A stretch of DNA of 64,000 nt. Origin: Raffaelea ambrosiae. Taxonomy: Eukaryota > Ascomycota > Sordariomycetes > Ophiostomatales > Ophiostomataceae. Positions 1-10,620 of this stretch are shown piece by piece. Position 1 is the stretch's first letter. Every line of letters starts with the position of its first letter. Where the stretch lies: assembly GCA_002778195.1 (NCBI GenBank), contig PCDI01000002.1, positions 3,795,234 to 3,859,233 on the forward strand. Reading direction: 5' to 3'. The notes under the pieces were generated by a model. The model was not told the DNA's origin, did no database searches, and was given only the letters and a program-made list of their open reading frames with translations. A program made the translations under genes and the position numbers.

Positions 1-197
1 GTTGTCTGAAGTCGTGTTTCTTCTATCTCTTGGCATTTCTTCTACCTCTTGGCAAAAGATATCCCTGCGAAATGTATCGTCGCACCATGGCAGGAGATGA
101 CCATCACCACAACGCACGCAAAACAGCTGGACTATCAGATTGCAACACACCTCATCCAGGCCCTGGCCTCTGTCGCTTTCTCATCGCCTCTCAGGTT

Positions 198-3100
198 TTA
201 GAGACACAGTTCGTCGTCGCTAGCCTCGTCCAGCATGTGTTTCTGAACCGTGTGCCCCAACCCAGTGGCGGTTGCATTGCGGTGTCCCAGATGGAACAGG
301 AGACGATGGCGACCTCGACCTGGCGTGTCGTTCCCACTGCTGTGGTGTTCCTCGTTATCTTTGTACTGCGTGCCGTCCCACTCGTCGCTGTCGCTGTCGC
401 TGTCGCTGTTATCGCGACCTTCTTCTTCGTCATCGGAAACAAGACCCAGAAGTGTCTGGGTTTCTGATCGTGGCCGCCGCCTCGGTCGCCCCTGGCAAGG
501 CCAGCTCGCACGGCCACGGGAAATGCGTCTGCTGGCCCTCTGGGTCCTCCTCCGCCCCGGGGAACTCCGCCCAGCCATGCGCATGCATCTGCTCTCCTGT
601 TTTGTGTTCCATTTTTGGCTCTGCATAGACGGAGATGATGGCGACGTTGATGATGGCGGACTGGTTGCTTCTGTGGCAATCAGCGCCACCACCTCTCTTG
701 GCGGTTTGGCCGGTGTGGCACGTCCACCCTCAGCCCCATCGCCATGGGCAGACGATGAAACAAGTGCGGGCAATATGATTGACAATACCGGTAGTGATGG
801 CGATCTTATCGTCATGGACCGTGTCACTCTGATACACTTTGCTTCTGATACAGCCGTATTTCCAGCCTCGTCCTCACTTCCATCTCGTTTGCCGGGAAGC
901 TGCTTCTGATTGTGATTCTGGCTTTGATTCTGTCGGCTCCCCTCCGGATGGCACCGTGGCTTCTTCGGACTGGCGATCACCCATTCGCTGATTCCCTCTT
1001 CCCACCGGTAGCCGGAAAATAGGTTCGGATGAGCACCGGAAGCATTTGGGTGGGTTGAAGGCGCCAAATTTTCTGTCGTTGCTGCTTCTGTACTCGAGAT
1101 CGCTCCTAGGCACTCTTTGATGCCTTGCCCACAGGTTTTCTGCGGCGCGTTCTTTTTTCTTTGCTCTTGGACTTCCCTGAGATTCTCAGCAAAGGCCAGA
1201 TCTCGAAGATCATTTGTTCGGCCGGCGAGAAGGAAAGCACCATCTGCATGAATGCGGTCGAGGAACACGTCCTCCGAATCCGTTGTGAAGCACAGCCCAA
1301 GAGCAGCGGCAACATGTTGGCAGAGTTCCAAGAGGTACGCACGTGCTGGCTTGCTGCTTTCCCCAGCCTCAGAACCGCGTCCACAGCTCTGCGCGATAGA
1401 AGCGATCAACGTGACTGCTGCTTCGTAGAACTTTCTCTGTTGCTCTGGCGTGGCATGGCCGGCCATTCTTCGGCATCTGGAGTGAGATTCGTTTTGCGAA
1501 ATGTTTTCGCCGTCGGCGCCTCTGGTTTGGTTGTAGACAGACAGCGACCAGGCCAGAGCAAGAAGAAAGTTCCTCGTTGAGACTTGGTCGACTCCTTTTC
1601 GATGTGTCGATGAATGCCTTTTTCCGGTCCTGTTCGTCGGCGGCGGCCCAGTCAAACACGTCAGCACGATGGCTGCAAGGCGTCTCTCCGCCGGCAAGAC
1701 ACTATAGACACCGCGACCTCCAGTCTCGCACGATTCGTGCTGCAGGATAACAACGGCCGCTAGGGATCCCAAGATGCTGACGAGAGTATGATATGAAGAG
1801 GATGGTTTGGGGGCGCTTTCCATGGCGCCGATAGCAGAGCCGGCGGGGTTTGGAGGAGAAGAGGTGTTGTTCAGATCGTCAACTGTCTCACAACGGGCGA
1901 GGCAGGTGATGGCGGTGGATGCAAAGTTCAGGATAACGTCGACATGGCGAGCCGATGTCCTCCTACTGGATATGCCTCGGATAGCTCGTTCCCAAATCCC
2001 TGAAAATGCTTGCGTAGAAAGCCAGCTCACCGGTAGGCGACCATTATCAAGGAGACTGGCAATGGCCTGTAGAGGATAGGAGACGCGCCCCGTCTCGTCA
2101 GAATACTTGGTAAGAAAATGCAGAGCTGCTAGCGGTCCTGCGTCCTTGAGGAAGGTGCTGTCGGTTCCCTCCAGCGGCCGTGGGTAGTTCGCAGAGCCGA
2201 CTTCGACTAACAATGGAAGTAGCTCTTCGGCTTCCTTGAATGCTTTTAGGTTCGCACACAGCTGGATTAGTAGTCGTATGAATGCTGTGTGCAGAAGGCC
2301 CTCTGAGAACGCGGCCTTGACAATATCGATGCCCTGGGCACGAGCCAGGATGCGGAGATGGCGCCAGCCGGTGGCTCCATGGCCAAGAGACTCCAGATCG
2401 TCGTATATTTCAGAGGTCACAGTCGCCTTGGCCGCCGTTGACAGCGAAGGCGGAGTGCAGCCTTGTTGTGCAGCCTCTTCGCGCTCTTCTTCTTCGCAGG
2501 CCGCCATGTATTGGGGCATTTTCCGCAAACACATTGCCAGAAGAGAGCCCGATGTGGCCTTGACGGCAGGCGCCGTGCTTGTCGCTCGGAGCAGGGCATC
2601 GACACTTCTAAATATGGATTCGTAGAGATGGTGGTATTGCTGCGGCGTGACCTGGCGCATCCTGGCCCAGTCCTCGTCCATCGGCGAGCTGCTGCTCTTG
2701 CCACTTCCTGGCCGAGGGGGGCCGTGATAGTAGCCTCGATAAAAAGACGCGCACTTCCCTGAGCGAGGCTGTTCATGCGCTTCTGGTTTCGGGGTGGTGG
2801 CGTCTGCTGGGGCTGTCGCGCCTGAAATTGGCGATGATGAGAGCACTGCGTGCTTTCTAGCCCGGCTGAGGATTGGCGTCGACATCACAACCTCGCCGGG
2901 GCGGACGTATTGCTGCTGCTTCGGTCGAAGAGTTCGTGATGGCTTGACTTTGTGCTCTGCACGGGATCGCCGTCCGGATCCTTTAAGAGAGTACGTGTAG
3001 CGCACTCGTTTCCGAGCTCCCAGGTTCTCGTCGGCCACCCCTCGCTTGTTGGACCTCGGCGGCAACGCCGCGGCCTCCACGGATGGAGTGTTGCCATCTC

Positions 3101-3311
3101 GCTCGACAACTCTCGTGGCCTCGCTTGCTTTCTCTCTCCGGAGACGGCCAAGGTGCGAAAGCAGTGGACGCAGCAGCCTCTGGCAGCGGGTGACTGTCCA
3201 AGGCTGTGCAGCTGACGCGCCGTCTCGCTGAGCGGGAGCTGGCAAAGCATAGCTGATGTCGCGTCCCAGAACCGGCGATGATAATGCTGCTGCAGATATG
3301 ACTGCCGTCAT
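198..3311 (-). CDS. Large conserved-looking protein of unknown function
   Basis: An uninterrupted 1037-codon frame, far longer than chance, with ATG at 3311. I do not recognise the family. The N-terminal part (about residues 1-130) is basic and contains an Arg/Lys cluster (ARKRVRYTYS near residue 100) that could be a nuclear localisation signal. Residues about 210-700 are predominantly helical, with Leu/Ala-rich stretches resembling an alpha-solenoid, but I see no clear TPR or PPR signature. A short aromatic motif (GYRWEEGISEWV) lies near residue 800. The C-terminal part is low complexity: Ser/Pro-rich, then Arg-rich, then an acidic Asp/Ser tract (SDSDSDSDE), ending in an acidic DDEL-type tail. 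It is transcribed divergently from CLU1 across a 1.6 kb spacer. Inference: a nuclear fungal-specific protein. Reality of the gene is fairly sure; function is unknown and a small intron could have been missed. Confidence 0.7.
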   Translation of the reverse strand: MTAVISAAALSSPVLGRDISYALPAPAQRDGASAAQPWTVTRCQRLLRPLLSHLGRLRREKASEATRVVERDGNTPSVEAAALPPRSNKRGVADENLGARKRVRYTYSLKGSGRRSRAEHKVKPSRTLRPKQQQYVRPGEVVMSTPILSRARKHAVLSSSPISGATAPADATTPKPEAHEQPRSGKCASFYRGYYHGPPRPGSGKSSSSPMDEDWARMRQVTPQQYHHLYESIFRSVDALLRATSTAPAVKATSGSLLAMCLRKMPQYMAACEEEEREEAAQQGCTPPSLSTAAKATVTSEIYDDLESLGHGATGWRHLRILARAQGIDIVKAAFSEGLLHTAFIRLLIQLCANLKAFKEAEELLPLLVEVGSANYPRPLEGTDSTFLKDAGPLAALHFLTKYSDETGRVSYPLQAIASLLDNGRLPVSWLSTQAFSGIWERAIRGISSRRTSARHVDVILNFASTAITCLARCETVDDLNNTSSPPNPAGSAIGAMESAPKPSSSYHTLVSILGSLAAVVILQHESCETGGRGVYSVLPAERRLAAIVLTCLTGPPPTNRTGKRHSSTHRKGVDQVSTRNFLLALAWSLSVYNQTRGADGENISQNESHSRCRRMAGHATPEQQRKFYEAAVTLIASIAQSCGRGSEAGESSKPARAYLLELCQHVAAALGLCFTTDSEDVFLDRIHADGAFLLAGRTNDLRDLAFAENLREVQEQRKKNAPQKTCGQGIKECLGAISSTEAATTENLAPSTHPNASGAHPNLFSGYRWEEGISEWVIASPKKPRCHPEGSRQNQSQNHNQKQLPGKRDGSEDEAGNTAVSEAKCIRVTRSMTIRSPSLPVLSIILPALVSSSAHGDGAEGGRATPAKPPREVVALIATEATSPPSSTSPSSPSMQSQKWNTKQESRCMRMAGRSSPGRRRTQRASRRISRGRASWPCQGRPRRRPRSETQTLLGLVSDDEEEGRDNSDSDSDSDEWDGTQYKDNEEHHSSGNDTPGRGRHRLLFHLGHRNATATGLGHTVQKHMLDEASDDELCL

Positions 3312-4941
3312 TGTTGCTGATAGTTATGCTGCTGAAAGCGACTCGTGCCAGTCGAGCCACCTCATCGGTCCAAACGGCCGCCAAGATGTGATATACGCAA
3401 TATAGCCAAAACAAATACCGATGCCAACCGTGTGGGCCAAGCCAATCCAAGCTAACAAAATGGCCTGCCTATGCTGAAAGGATATGGAGTGTCTCACAGG
3501 AGGGTGAATGTACGGAGAACAGGGGTAAACAAATTGGTGAGTGAAGATGAGATGTAAAAAAAAGGATGACATAAGCCGGCCAGCGAACAGATGCAAACCT
3601 GCACCTAGCCACCAAAACGAACGCAGGGAGCCGCCGTAGTCATGCACAGGTATCAATAAGCAGCTGCTTGGGGAGGATGCGGATGGCCAGTAAGGAGGTG
3701 CATACGGTGTGTGTATGCACGTGGCGATGTTGGCGTTTGGCCGCCGAAACCGTGTACCGTGTAATAACAAAATGTAACCAAATAGCGACGCCGTAGGCGG
3801 TTGTTTACTTACTGCCGTATGCGGCTAGCGCAGCTGTCCTGCGGATGACCGGCTGCAGCCAGACGGCAAAGCTCTCTGAATTGCAGGGGTTTGTGATTGG
3901 CGGGCGGCGATTGCGGATTTTTTTCGCCTGCACAAATTTTCTCGCACCTCTTGCGCTTTGCAGTCGTTATTGTGGAGCGCGAGTTCTCCGCCCAGTCCCG
4001 TGTGCACACTAAGACCACAGGGAAAGAAGACCCGGTGATCTGGTGTTTGTCAAGGAAAGAGCGACACGAGGTGAGGGAAAAGCGGAAGGGGCGATCGAGC
4101 GAGGGCCGCTTTGCCAGCGACAGCAAGCGAAATGGCCTAGTAGGAAAGGACCGTTCGACAGACCCGTCTCTTTCCCTCGGCTTTGCAAGTATTCCCGGGT
4201 TGCCATTGGTGTGTGAGCCATTGGTCCCTCCGACAGCTGTGCCCTGTCCTGCCTGTGCCAGCTCACTGTGTACTTCTCTGGATTGGGACATAGCACCATT
4301 ATTTTTTTCCCCATTCCTTTCATCCATTATTATTTTTTCGGGTAACAGCAAGAAAAAAAAAATCTAAAACTCTCACGAGAGCAACCTAACACCTCGTCGG
4401 TTCTCTCTACCTGCTTCTCTTCCACCACCGCCACGCCTCCGCCGTCTCCTGCTGTTGCTCAATTCGGGTTGCGGGTTCATTTTAAGTGTTTCCTTTTCAT
4501 TTTGGGGGGGTTCGGGATCAAAAAGTTTGTAATACCACCTTTTTCTTTCCTCTCCAGACGTCTTGCAGCTTCTGCTTCTTTGCACACACGAGCTCTTCAC
4601 AGACAGTCTCGCTCCTTATTTTTGTTTCTTGTTTCCACAGCTTCGGATCATCTCGCTGCCGTGCCTCCAGTGCATCGCAGCCTTTGCTTTCCTTGTTTGC
4701 CTCCCTCTCGAGTCGAATCCCTGTCCGATCCGCCGTTGCGACGAGTCATCTCTGTTCGACGAGAGTGTGTTGTATGATAAAGCTGTGGTCGTTGGTACTA
4801 GGACATCAGGGCGCAATTGGTTGACACAGACTCGGGAAAAAGGGTTTTTTTATTCTTTGTATACCACCTGGAACCTCTTCTGGCCGGCACAGCACCAGCC
4901 GGCACACGACCGCATACCCCAAGAAAAGCAATACCCCAGAA
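3312..4941. other. Divergent intergenic region upstream of CLU1
   Basis: It separates the minus-strand unknown gene from CLU1. No coding region is supported. From about 4380 to 4720 the plus strand is strongly pyrimidine-rich (CTTCTCTTCC-type tracts), typical of leaders and core promoters of filamentous fungi, so the CLU1 transcription start probably lies there. No convincing TATA box was seen. Confidence 0.5.
4774..4824 (+). promoter_or_regulatory. Possible upstream ORF in the CLU1 leader
   Basis: An ATG at 4774 opens a 16-codon frame that stops at 4822-4824, 117 nt before the CLU1 start. If the transcript begins in the CT-rich tract upstream, this ORF would be in the 5' leader and could dampen CLU1 translation. 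No transcript evidence is available and its start context is not strong. Confidence 0.25.
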
Positions 4942-7900
4942 ATGGCTGCTTCGGCTGAACAGGAGCAGGGAGCTCCCGCCCCGGCTGTTGGTGAGTGCAT
5001 GGCTGCCTCGTCCGCATTGCTGCAGCCCCCACGACGCCCACGACGTCCAGCCAGCTAACGCGGCCACAGAGAAAGACAGCACAGGTGCCGAGAATGCCGT
5101 CGTCGAGCAGACGGAGGGCGGCGAGGCCGCTGAAGGTACGGGCCAATGACACACCACCCAATTGCCTGATTGATGCATGCCACGCGGTCATTGGCGGCCA
5201 TTGGCAGCCACTGGCAGCCACTGGCAGCTCTGGACTCCTTCTTCCTTCTTCAGTGCGACTAACATGCATGCGCTGCCAGAAACGCTCTTCAACATCACGG
5301 TTGTCCTGCCGAACTCGTCGGAGAAGCTCTCGATCATGGCACGTCTACCCCGGGCCCCATGGTGGCCACTTGGCTCCTGACCGAGTCTTTGGCTGAGTCT
5401 TTCTGGTTTCTTCCTGCTAACACGGCTTCCTTGCGCAGATCTATTCCCACGAGCAGGTCAGCGAGGTCCGCCAGTCCATCATCGAGTCGCCGATAGCCCA
5501 GCAGTACTCGTGCTTCCACCTCGAATACAACGGCCAGCGTATCAACGAGTTTGGCCAGATCAACGAAGTCGAGGGCCTCACTCCCGAAGCCGAGATCCAC
5601 GTCGTCGAAGACCCCTACACCGAGAAGGAGGCGCGCCTCCACGTTGTCCGGATACGCGACCTGATCGGCGCTGCCGGCAACCGCCCCGACGCTGTCCACG
5701 GCGTGCTGCCCGGCCTGTCGCTCTTCGACAGCGTCACGACCGAGGCCACCGCTGCCGCCGAGGTGCCCCCGGTCGAGTTCGACTTCACCGCGCCGGTCGA
5801 CCTGAACACCATCCTGCCCCGTCCTGCCGACGAGGAGGCTGCGCCCAAGACCGTCAAGGCCATCCAGGTGTCGCCGTGGAACCCGCCGCCGGCCCACCTC
5901 CGCCAGAAGGGCCACCTGCTGTACATCATCGTGACCACAAACGAGGGCGAGCAGTTCCAGATCACCGCCCACGTGGGCGGCTTCTACGTGAACCGGTCGT
6001 CCAACTCCAAGTTTGACCCGTCGCCACGGCCGGCCCCCAAGGGCCACTCGGCCCACTCGCTTCTGACTCTGATCGACGAGATCTCGCCGTCCTTTGCCGC
6101 GAGCTTCGTCAAGCTCCAGGAGTACAACAGCCGCCGTGATCCCCTGTCGACTTTCCAGATCACCACTGCCATTCCGGCTGCCCCCTGGCTGGTCCCTGCG
6201 CAGTCGTCGCACAACGCCGACATCACGCGCACACAGGAGCCCTTCCTCATTGCCGGCTCCGAGAGCGTGGACAACCTGCGGGATTGGAACGAAGAGCTGC
6301 AGTCGGCCCGCGAGCTTCCCCGCGAGACAGTCCAGGACCGCATCTTCCGCGAGCGCCTGGTGTCCAAGGTGTTTGCCGACTACATTGACGCGGCCACGCG
6401 CGGCGCCGTTCTCGTGGCCTCCGGCGAGGTTGGCCCGCTGAACCCCACGGAAGGCCGCGATGCCCAGATCTTTGTCTACAACAACATCTTCTTCTCGTTT
6501 GGCGCCGACGGTGTTGGCACTTTCACCTCGGAGGGCGGCGATGAGGCTGCTCGTGTGGCCACCGGCAAGGACGTGTCCGGTGTGCGCCGGGTGAACCAGC
6601 TGGACATCGACGGCCTGTACTCCCCCGGCACGGTCGTGGTGGACTACCTCGGCAAGCGCATTGTGGGCCAGAGCCTGGTTCCTGGCATCTTCAAGCAGCG
6701 CGAGCCCGGCGAGAACCAGATCGACTACGGCGCAGTGGACGGCAAGGATGTCGTGGCTGCTGACGAGCGGTTTGTGGAGCCGTTCTCGAAGCTGTCCCAG
6801 GCCCTCAACGTCAAGCGCCATGCTGTCTGGGACAAGGAGGGCAAGCGTTTCGAGCTGGAGGGCAGTGTCGAGACAAAGGGTCTGATGGGCACGGACGGCC
6901 GGAGATACGTCCTGGACCTCTACCGGATAACACCGCTGGATGTCACATGGCAGGAGGACGAGAAGGCTGCCGACCTGTCGGACGAGACCGCCTATCCTCA
7001 CCGCATGACCGTTCTTCGGCCTGAGCTCATCGAGATCTACTCCCGCTTCAAGATGCGGGAGTGGCTGGATGGCGAGCTTGCCAAGCGGAGCAAGCGCAAC
7101 GCTGCCGCCAACGGCAAGACTGAGGAGGCCGACGGTGCCAAGGAGGACTCCAAGGAGGAGGCCAAGGAGGAGGCCAAGGAGGAGGCCAAGGAGGAGGCCA
7201 AGGAAGAGACCAAGGAAGAGACCAAGGAAGAGGAGGCCGAGAAGCCGAAAGGGGAGGAGACCGAGGAAACGCCGGACGCTTCGGAGGAGGAGAAGAAGGC
7301 CGACCAGGAAACCCGCATCGACATGTCCGACTTCAAGTTCTCTCTCAACCCCGACGCCTTCAGCGGCCAGGTGCCGCAGACCGACGAGGAGAAGGAGCAG
7401 CTTGAGGCAGACGAGAAGGACGTGCGTGCCGTGTGCAACTACCTTCGGGAGGTGGCCATCCCGGCTCTCATCTCGGACCTGAACGAGTCCGAGATCAGCT
7501 TCCCCATGGACGGCAAGTCGCTGAGCCAGCTCCTGCACAAGCGCGGCATCAACCTGCGCTACCTCGGCCGCGTGGCCGAGCTGAGCCAGGGCAACAAGCG
7601 CCTCGAGAGCCTCTTGAATGTCAGCCTGAACGAGATGATTGCCCGCTCCTTCAAGCACATTGCCAGCAAGTACCTCCGGTACCTGCCGCTGCCTCTGAGC
7701 TCTGCCGCCATTGCGCACCTCCTGAACTGCCTGCTGGGCGCTGGCCTCAACGCCAAGCCGACAGCCGACATCGACCCGTCCATGCGCAGCCTGTACGATG
7801 ATGCCGACCTTGCCTTTGAGAAGGTCACCCCGGAGAGCTTGGTCGAGGCGATCAACGCCGAGACTCTGCGCCGCTTCCGCTACAAGCTGCCGGAGACCTG

Positions 7901-9251
7901 GCACTCCGACATGCACTACCACCTGCACCTGCTGCGGGAGGTTGCCCTGAAGCTGGGTATTCAGGTCCTGCACAAGAAGTTTGCGTGGACCGCCGAGGCC
8001 GCTACCGTGACCGAGAACGGCCAGAACGGTGCTGTGAACGGCGCCTCCACGAACGGAGCGGCCGCCAACGGCACGGCCACGACAAATGGCGAGGGTAGCA
8101 AGAAGAAGAAGAACAAGAAGGCCGCCCGCGACGGCTCGCCGTCGTCCATCGACTCCGAGGCCAAGGTTCCTCGGGTGCCGCACACCTTCTCGGCCGACGA
8201 CATTGTCAGTGTCGTGCCTGTGGTCAAGGATTCGGCTCCGCGGAGCGCCCTGGCTGAGGAGGCTCTGGAGGCTGGCAAGATTTCGATCTCGCAGAACCAG
8301 AAGAAGATTGGCCAGGAGCTGCTGCTAGAGTCGCTGTCGCTGCACGAGCAGATCTACGGCATCCTGCACCCCGAGGTGGCGCACGCCTACCACACTCTGT
8401 CTCTGCTGTACTACCAGATGGACGAGAAGGACGCTGCCGTTGAGCTCGCCCGCAAGGCCATTATCGTCTCAGAACGGGTGGCCGGTGTCGACAGCCAAGA
8501 GACTCTGCTCGACTATCTCAACCTCGCGCTTTTCCTGCACCAGCAGGGCCAGAGCGCGCTGGCCTTGGAGTACGCCAAGCACGCGCTGCAGCTGTGGCGC
8601 ATCCTGTACGGACCCGACCACCCCGACGCAATCACCACCGTGAACAACGCGGCGGTGATGCTGCAGAACATGAAGGCGTACCACGAGTCGCGGCGCTGGT
8701 TCGAGGAGTCGCTGCGGGTCTCTGAGCACGTGTTTGGCCGTGCTTCGCTGAACTCGGCGACGCTGCTGTTCCAGCTGGCGCAGGCACTGGCGCTCGACCA
8801 GGACAGCAAGGGCGCTGTGAACCGCATGCGCGAGAGCTACAACATCTTCCACACGGAGCTCGGCGCCGAGGACAAGAACACAAAGGAGGCGGAAAGCTGG
8901 CTCGAGCAGCTGACACAGAACGCCGTGTCGATTGCCAAGCATGCCAAGGACGTCGAGGCTCGCCGTCTGCGGGCCGGTATCCGGTTCACGACCCGTGGCA
9001 CGGCCTCCGGGTCCGTCGTTCCTGCCGGTGCTGCGGCTGCCACCAAGGCCCCGACTGGTACCACCAACGGCGCTACCGCTCCCGCCCCTGGTGCGGATGG
9101 CAAGCCGCCGATGGACTCCCGGTCCATCGATGAGCTGATCCGGTTCATTGAGGGTACGGACAGTAAGAAGAAGAGCGGCAGCGGCAGCGGCAACAAGAAG
9201 CGCGGCAGCGGCCGGGCGCATCCCAAGCGCCGGGGTGCCGCTGCTGCGTAA
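4942..9251 (+). CDS. CLU1: Clustered mitochondria protein CLU1 (TIF31/eIF3-associated)
   Basis: Cytosolic RNA- and ribosome-associated protein needed for normal mitochondrial distribution; the yeast homologue co-purifies with eIF3. Exons by eye: 4942-4990, 5070-5135, 5280-5338, 5439-9251, giving 1328 residues, the usual fungal size. Seen in order: an N-terminal CLU_N ubiquitin-like region (from about residue 45), the central CLU domain (about 330-600, with GVRRVNQLDIDGLYSPGT), an acidic Lys-Glu-Glu-Ala repeat (about 624-660), an eIF3-p135-type helical region (LRYLGRVAEL), a TPR block (about 985-1190, HPEVAHAYHTLSLLYYQ) and a basic Lys/Arg/Gly tail. The third intron appears to be GC-AG: the donor is GCACGT after ATC ATG, and the phase-0 join SIM-IYSHEQV restores the family consensus. 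Start context is good (AGAAATGGC). Identity is sure; the small N-terminal exons are somewhat less certain. Confidence 0.95.
7147..7236 (+). repeat. In-frame 12-bp repeat encoding Lys-Glu-Glu-Ala in CLU1
   Basis: Tandem copies of AAGGAGGAGGCC, drifting to AAGGAAGAGACC at the 3' end, encode KEEA/KEET units between the CLU domain and the helical region. The unit is a multiple of 3, so copy-number change would keep the frame. Confidence 0.85.
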
Positions 9252-10383
9252 AAGAACGAAAAAAAAAGAGAAAGCATGAAGGAATAGAAAAAAAGAAGAG
9301 CAATTTTTTTTTTAAATTTTACAAACAAAATCACGAGAAAACACGCGAAAATAAGAAGGAAGGAGAAAAAAAAGAAAAGGAAAACCAATAGCCAACTCTT
9401 GGGTGTACCAACAACACACGTCTCATTACCGATTTGTTCTGCCCCCCTCCCCCCCCCCTCTTTTTTTTTTTCCCCATCATTTATAAAAACACTTCACTCA
9501 ATATTCTTTTTTTTTTCTTGTTTTATATACAAACCATTTACAGTCTTGGTTCTGGAGGGAGATAAAGAGAACACACACAAAAAAGTGAAAAGGTGGGCTG
9601 TTGTTTCGATATGGGGTGCATCCAAGAGGCGTTTCTGCATGATTTTCTCTGTGCTATATATACATGATCTCAACAAGGGGAGGAGGATTTCAAAAAGAAA
9701 AAGATGGTCATGTATTATAAAACTCTCCAATCTATTGGGATGCTATCGTGGCTCCGTGTTTTTTGGTGTCATGATGGACGGAAAGAAGTTTCTGATATCT
9801 GGTTGAGACATGTGAGATCAATGCGGGGGGGGGGCTCAGGTCGGCACGGCCACCATAGGCGTGATGCTGTCTTTCTGTCAGCTTGTTTCATCTTGCCTCG
9901 CTCCACTCGTTCGACGAGGACATCTTCTGCTCATTTGCCCTATGGACGCAAGGAAGCCTCCAGGGACACGGGCAACATTGGGTAGTAAATTGACATGCAT
10001 TGATCATGAGTCCTCTAGTTGTGTGCTCTCAGAATCCGCAGTGTTGATGCCTTCTCTCCTCTCCTCGTGTCCTTTACGATGTCTTCAAGGACGTCGTAAA
10101 ACTTTGTGTACTTCCAGTTTTCTCTTCTTTTTTTCCGTCTTTCTCTGGGTATTTTTGTTATGAAGTTGGTCAACGCCCTGATGCTGTGGATGACGATCTT
10201 GACATGTTCCCGATGATCTAACCCAGTTGCCGGATATACGATGAAGGAAGAAAGTTAAAAGAAGAAAGAAGAAAGAAGAAAGAAGAAAGAAGAAAGAAGA
10301 AAGAAGAAAGAAGAAAGAAGAAAAAAAGACAGACAAAAGAAGAGAAAGTCAAGAAATAACCAAATACACCAACTCTAGGCCGT
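9252..10383. other. Intergenic region downstream of CLU1
   Basis: A/T-rich with poly-A and poly-T runs just after the CLU1 stop (9260-9500), presumably its 3' UTR and terminator. No gene is supported. The region ends in the heptamer microsatellite at 10261-10323. Confidence 0.5.
10261..10323 (+). repeat. Heptamer microsatellite (GAAGAAA)9
   Basis: Nine exact uninterrupted copies of GAAGAAA, followed by an A run. It lies just upstream of the point where recognisable O-methyltransferase coding sequence begins. Confidence 0.97.
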
Positions 10384-10386
10384 CTG

Positions 10387-10620
10387 ATGAGAACGCTCGC
10401 CGGCCAGAACCTCGTCACCGAAGTCGCCCAAGACACATATGCCCGCACGCCCTGGGCCATAACCCTGGCGTCCGACATTACCATGATTGCCCGTCTGTCG
10501 GCGGCTGAGCGCACGGAGGAGCAGTGGAAAGACCTCGTGGCCAAGGCCGGCCTGCGGCTGATCAAGATCTGGCGCCCGGCACATGCCGTGGAGAGCATCG
10601 TCGAGGCAGAGGTGGCATAA
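10387..10620 (+). pseudogene. C-terminal relic of an O-methyltransferase
   Basis: A 77-codon frame whose second half (ARLSAAERTEEQW, then AGLRLIKIWRPAHAVESI) matches the extreme C-terminus of SAM-dependent O-methyltransferases of fungal secondary metabolism (the ERTxxEW segment, AGxxxxKxW strand and acidic end). The whole SAM-binding domain, normally about 250-300 residues upstream, is absent: the sequence 5' of it is non-coding and runs into the GAAGAAA microsatellite. The base composition is GC-rich like real coding DNA, unlike its flanks, so the loss may be recent. The family call rests on pattern memory. Whether the fragment is still transcribed cannot be judged. Confidence 0.6.

Noticed and set aside
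5334..8183. 949-codon minus-strand frame antisense to CLU1
   Set aside because: It is the mirror of GC-biased CLU1 codons; the translation is Leu/Gly/Val-rich low complexity and matches no family, whereas the plus strand is unmistakably CLU1.
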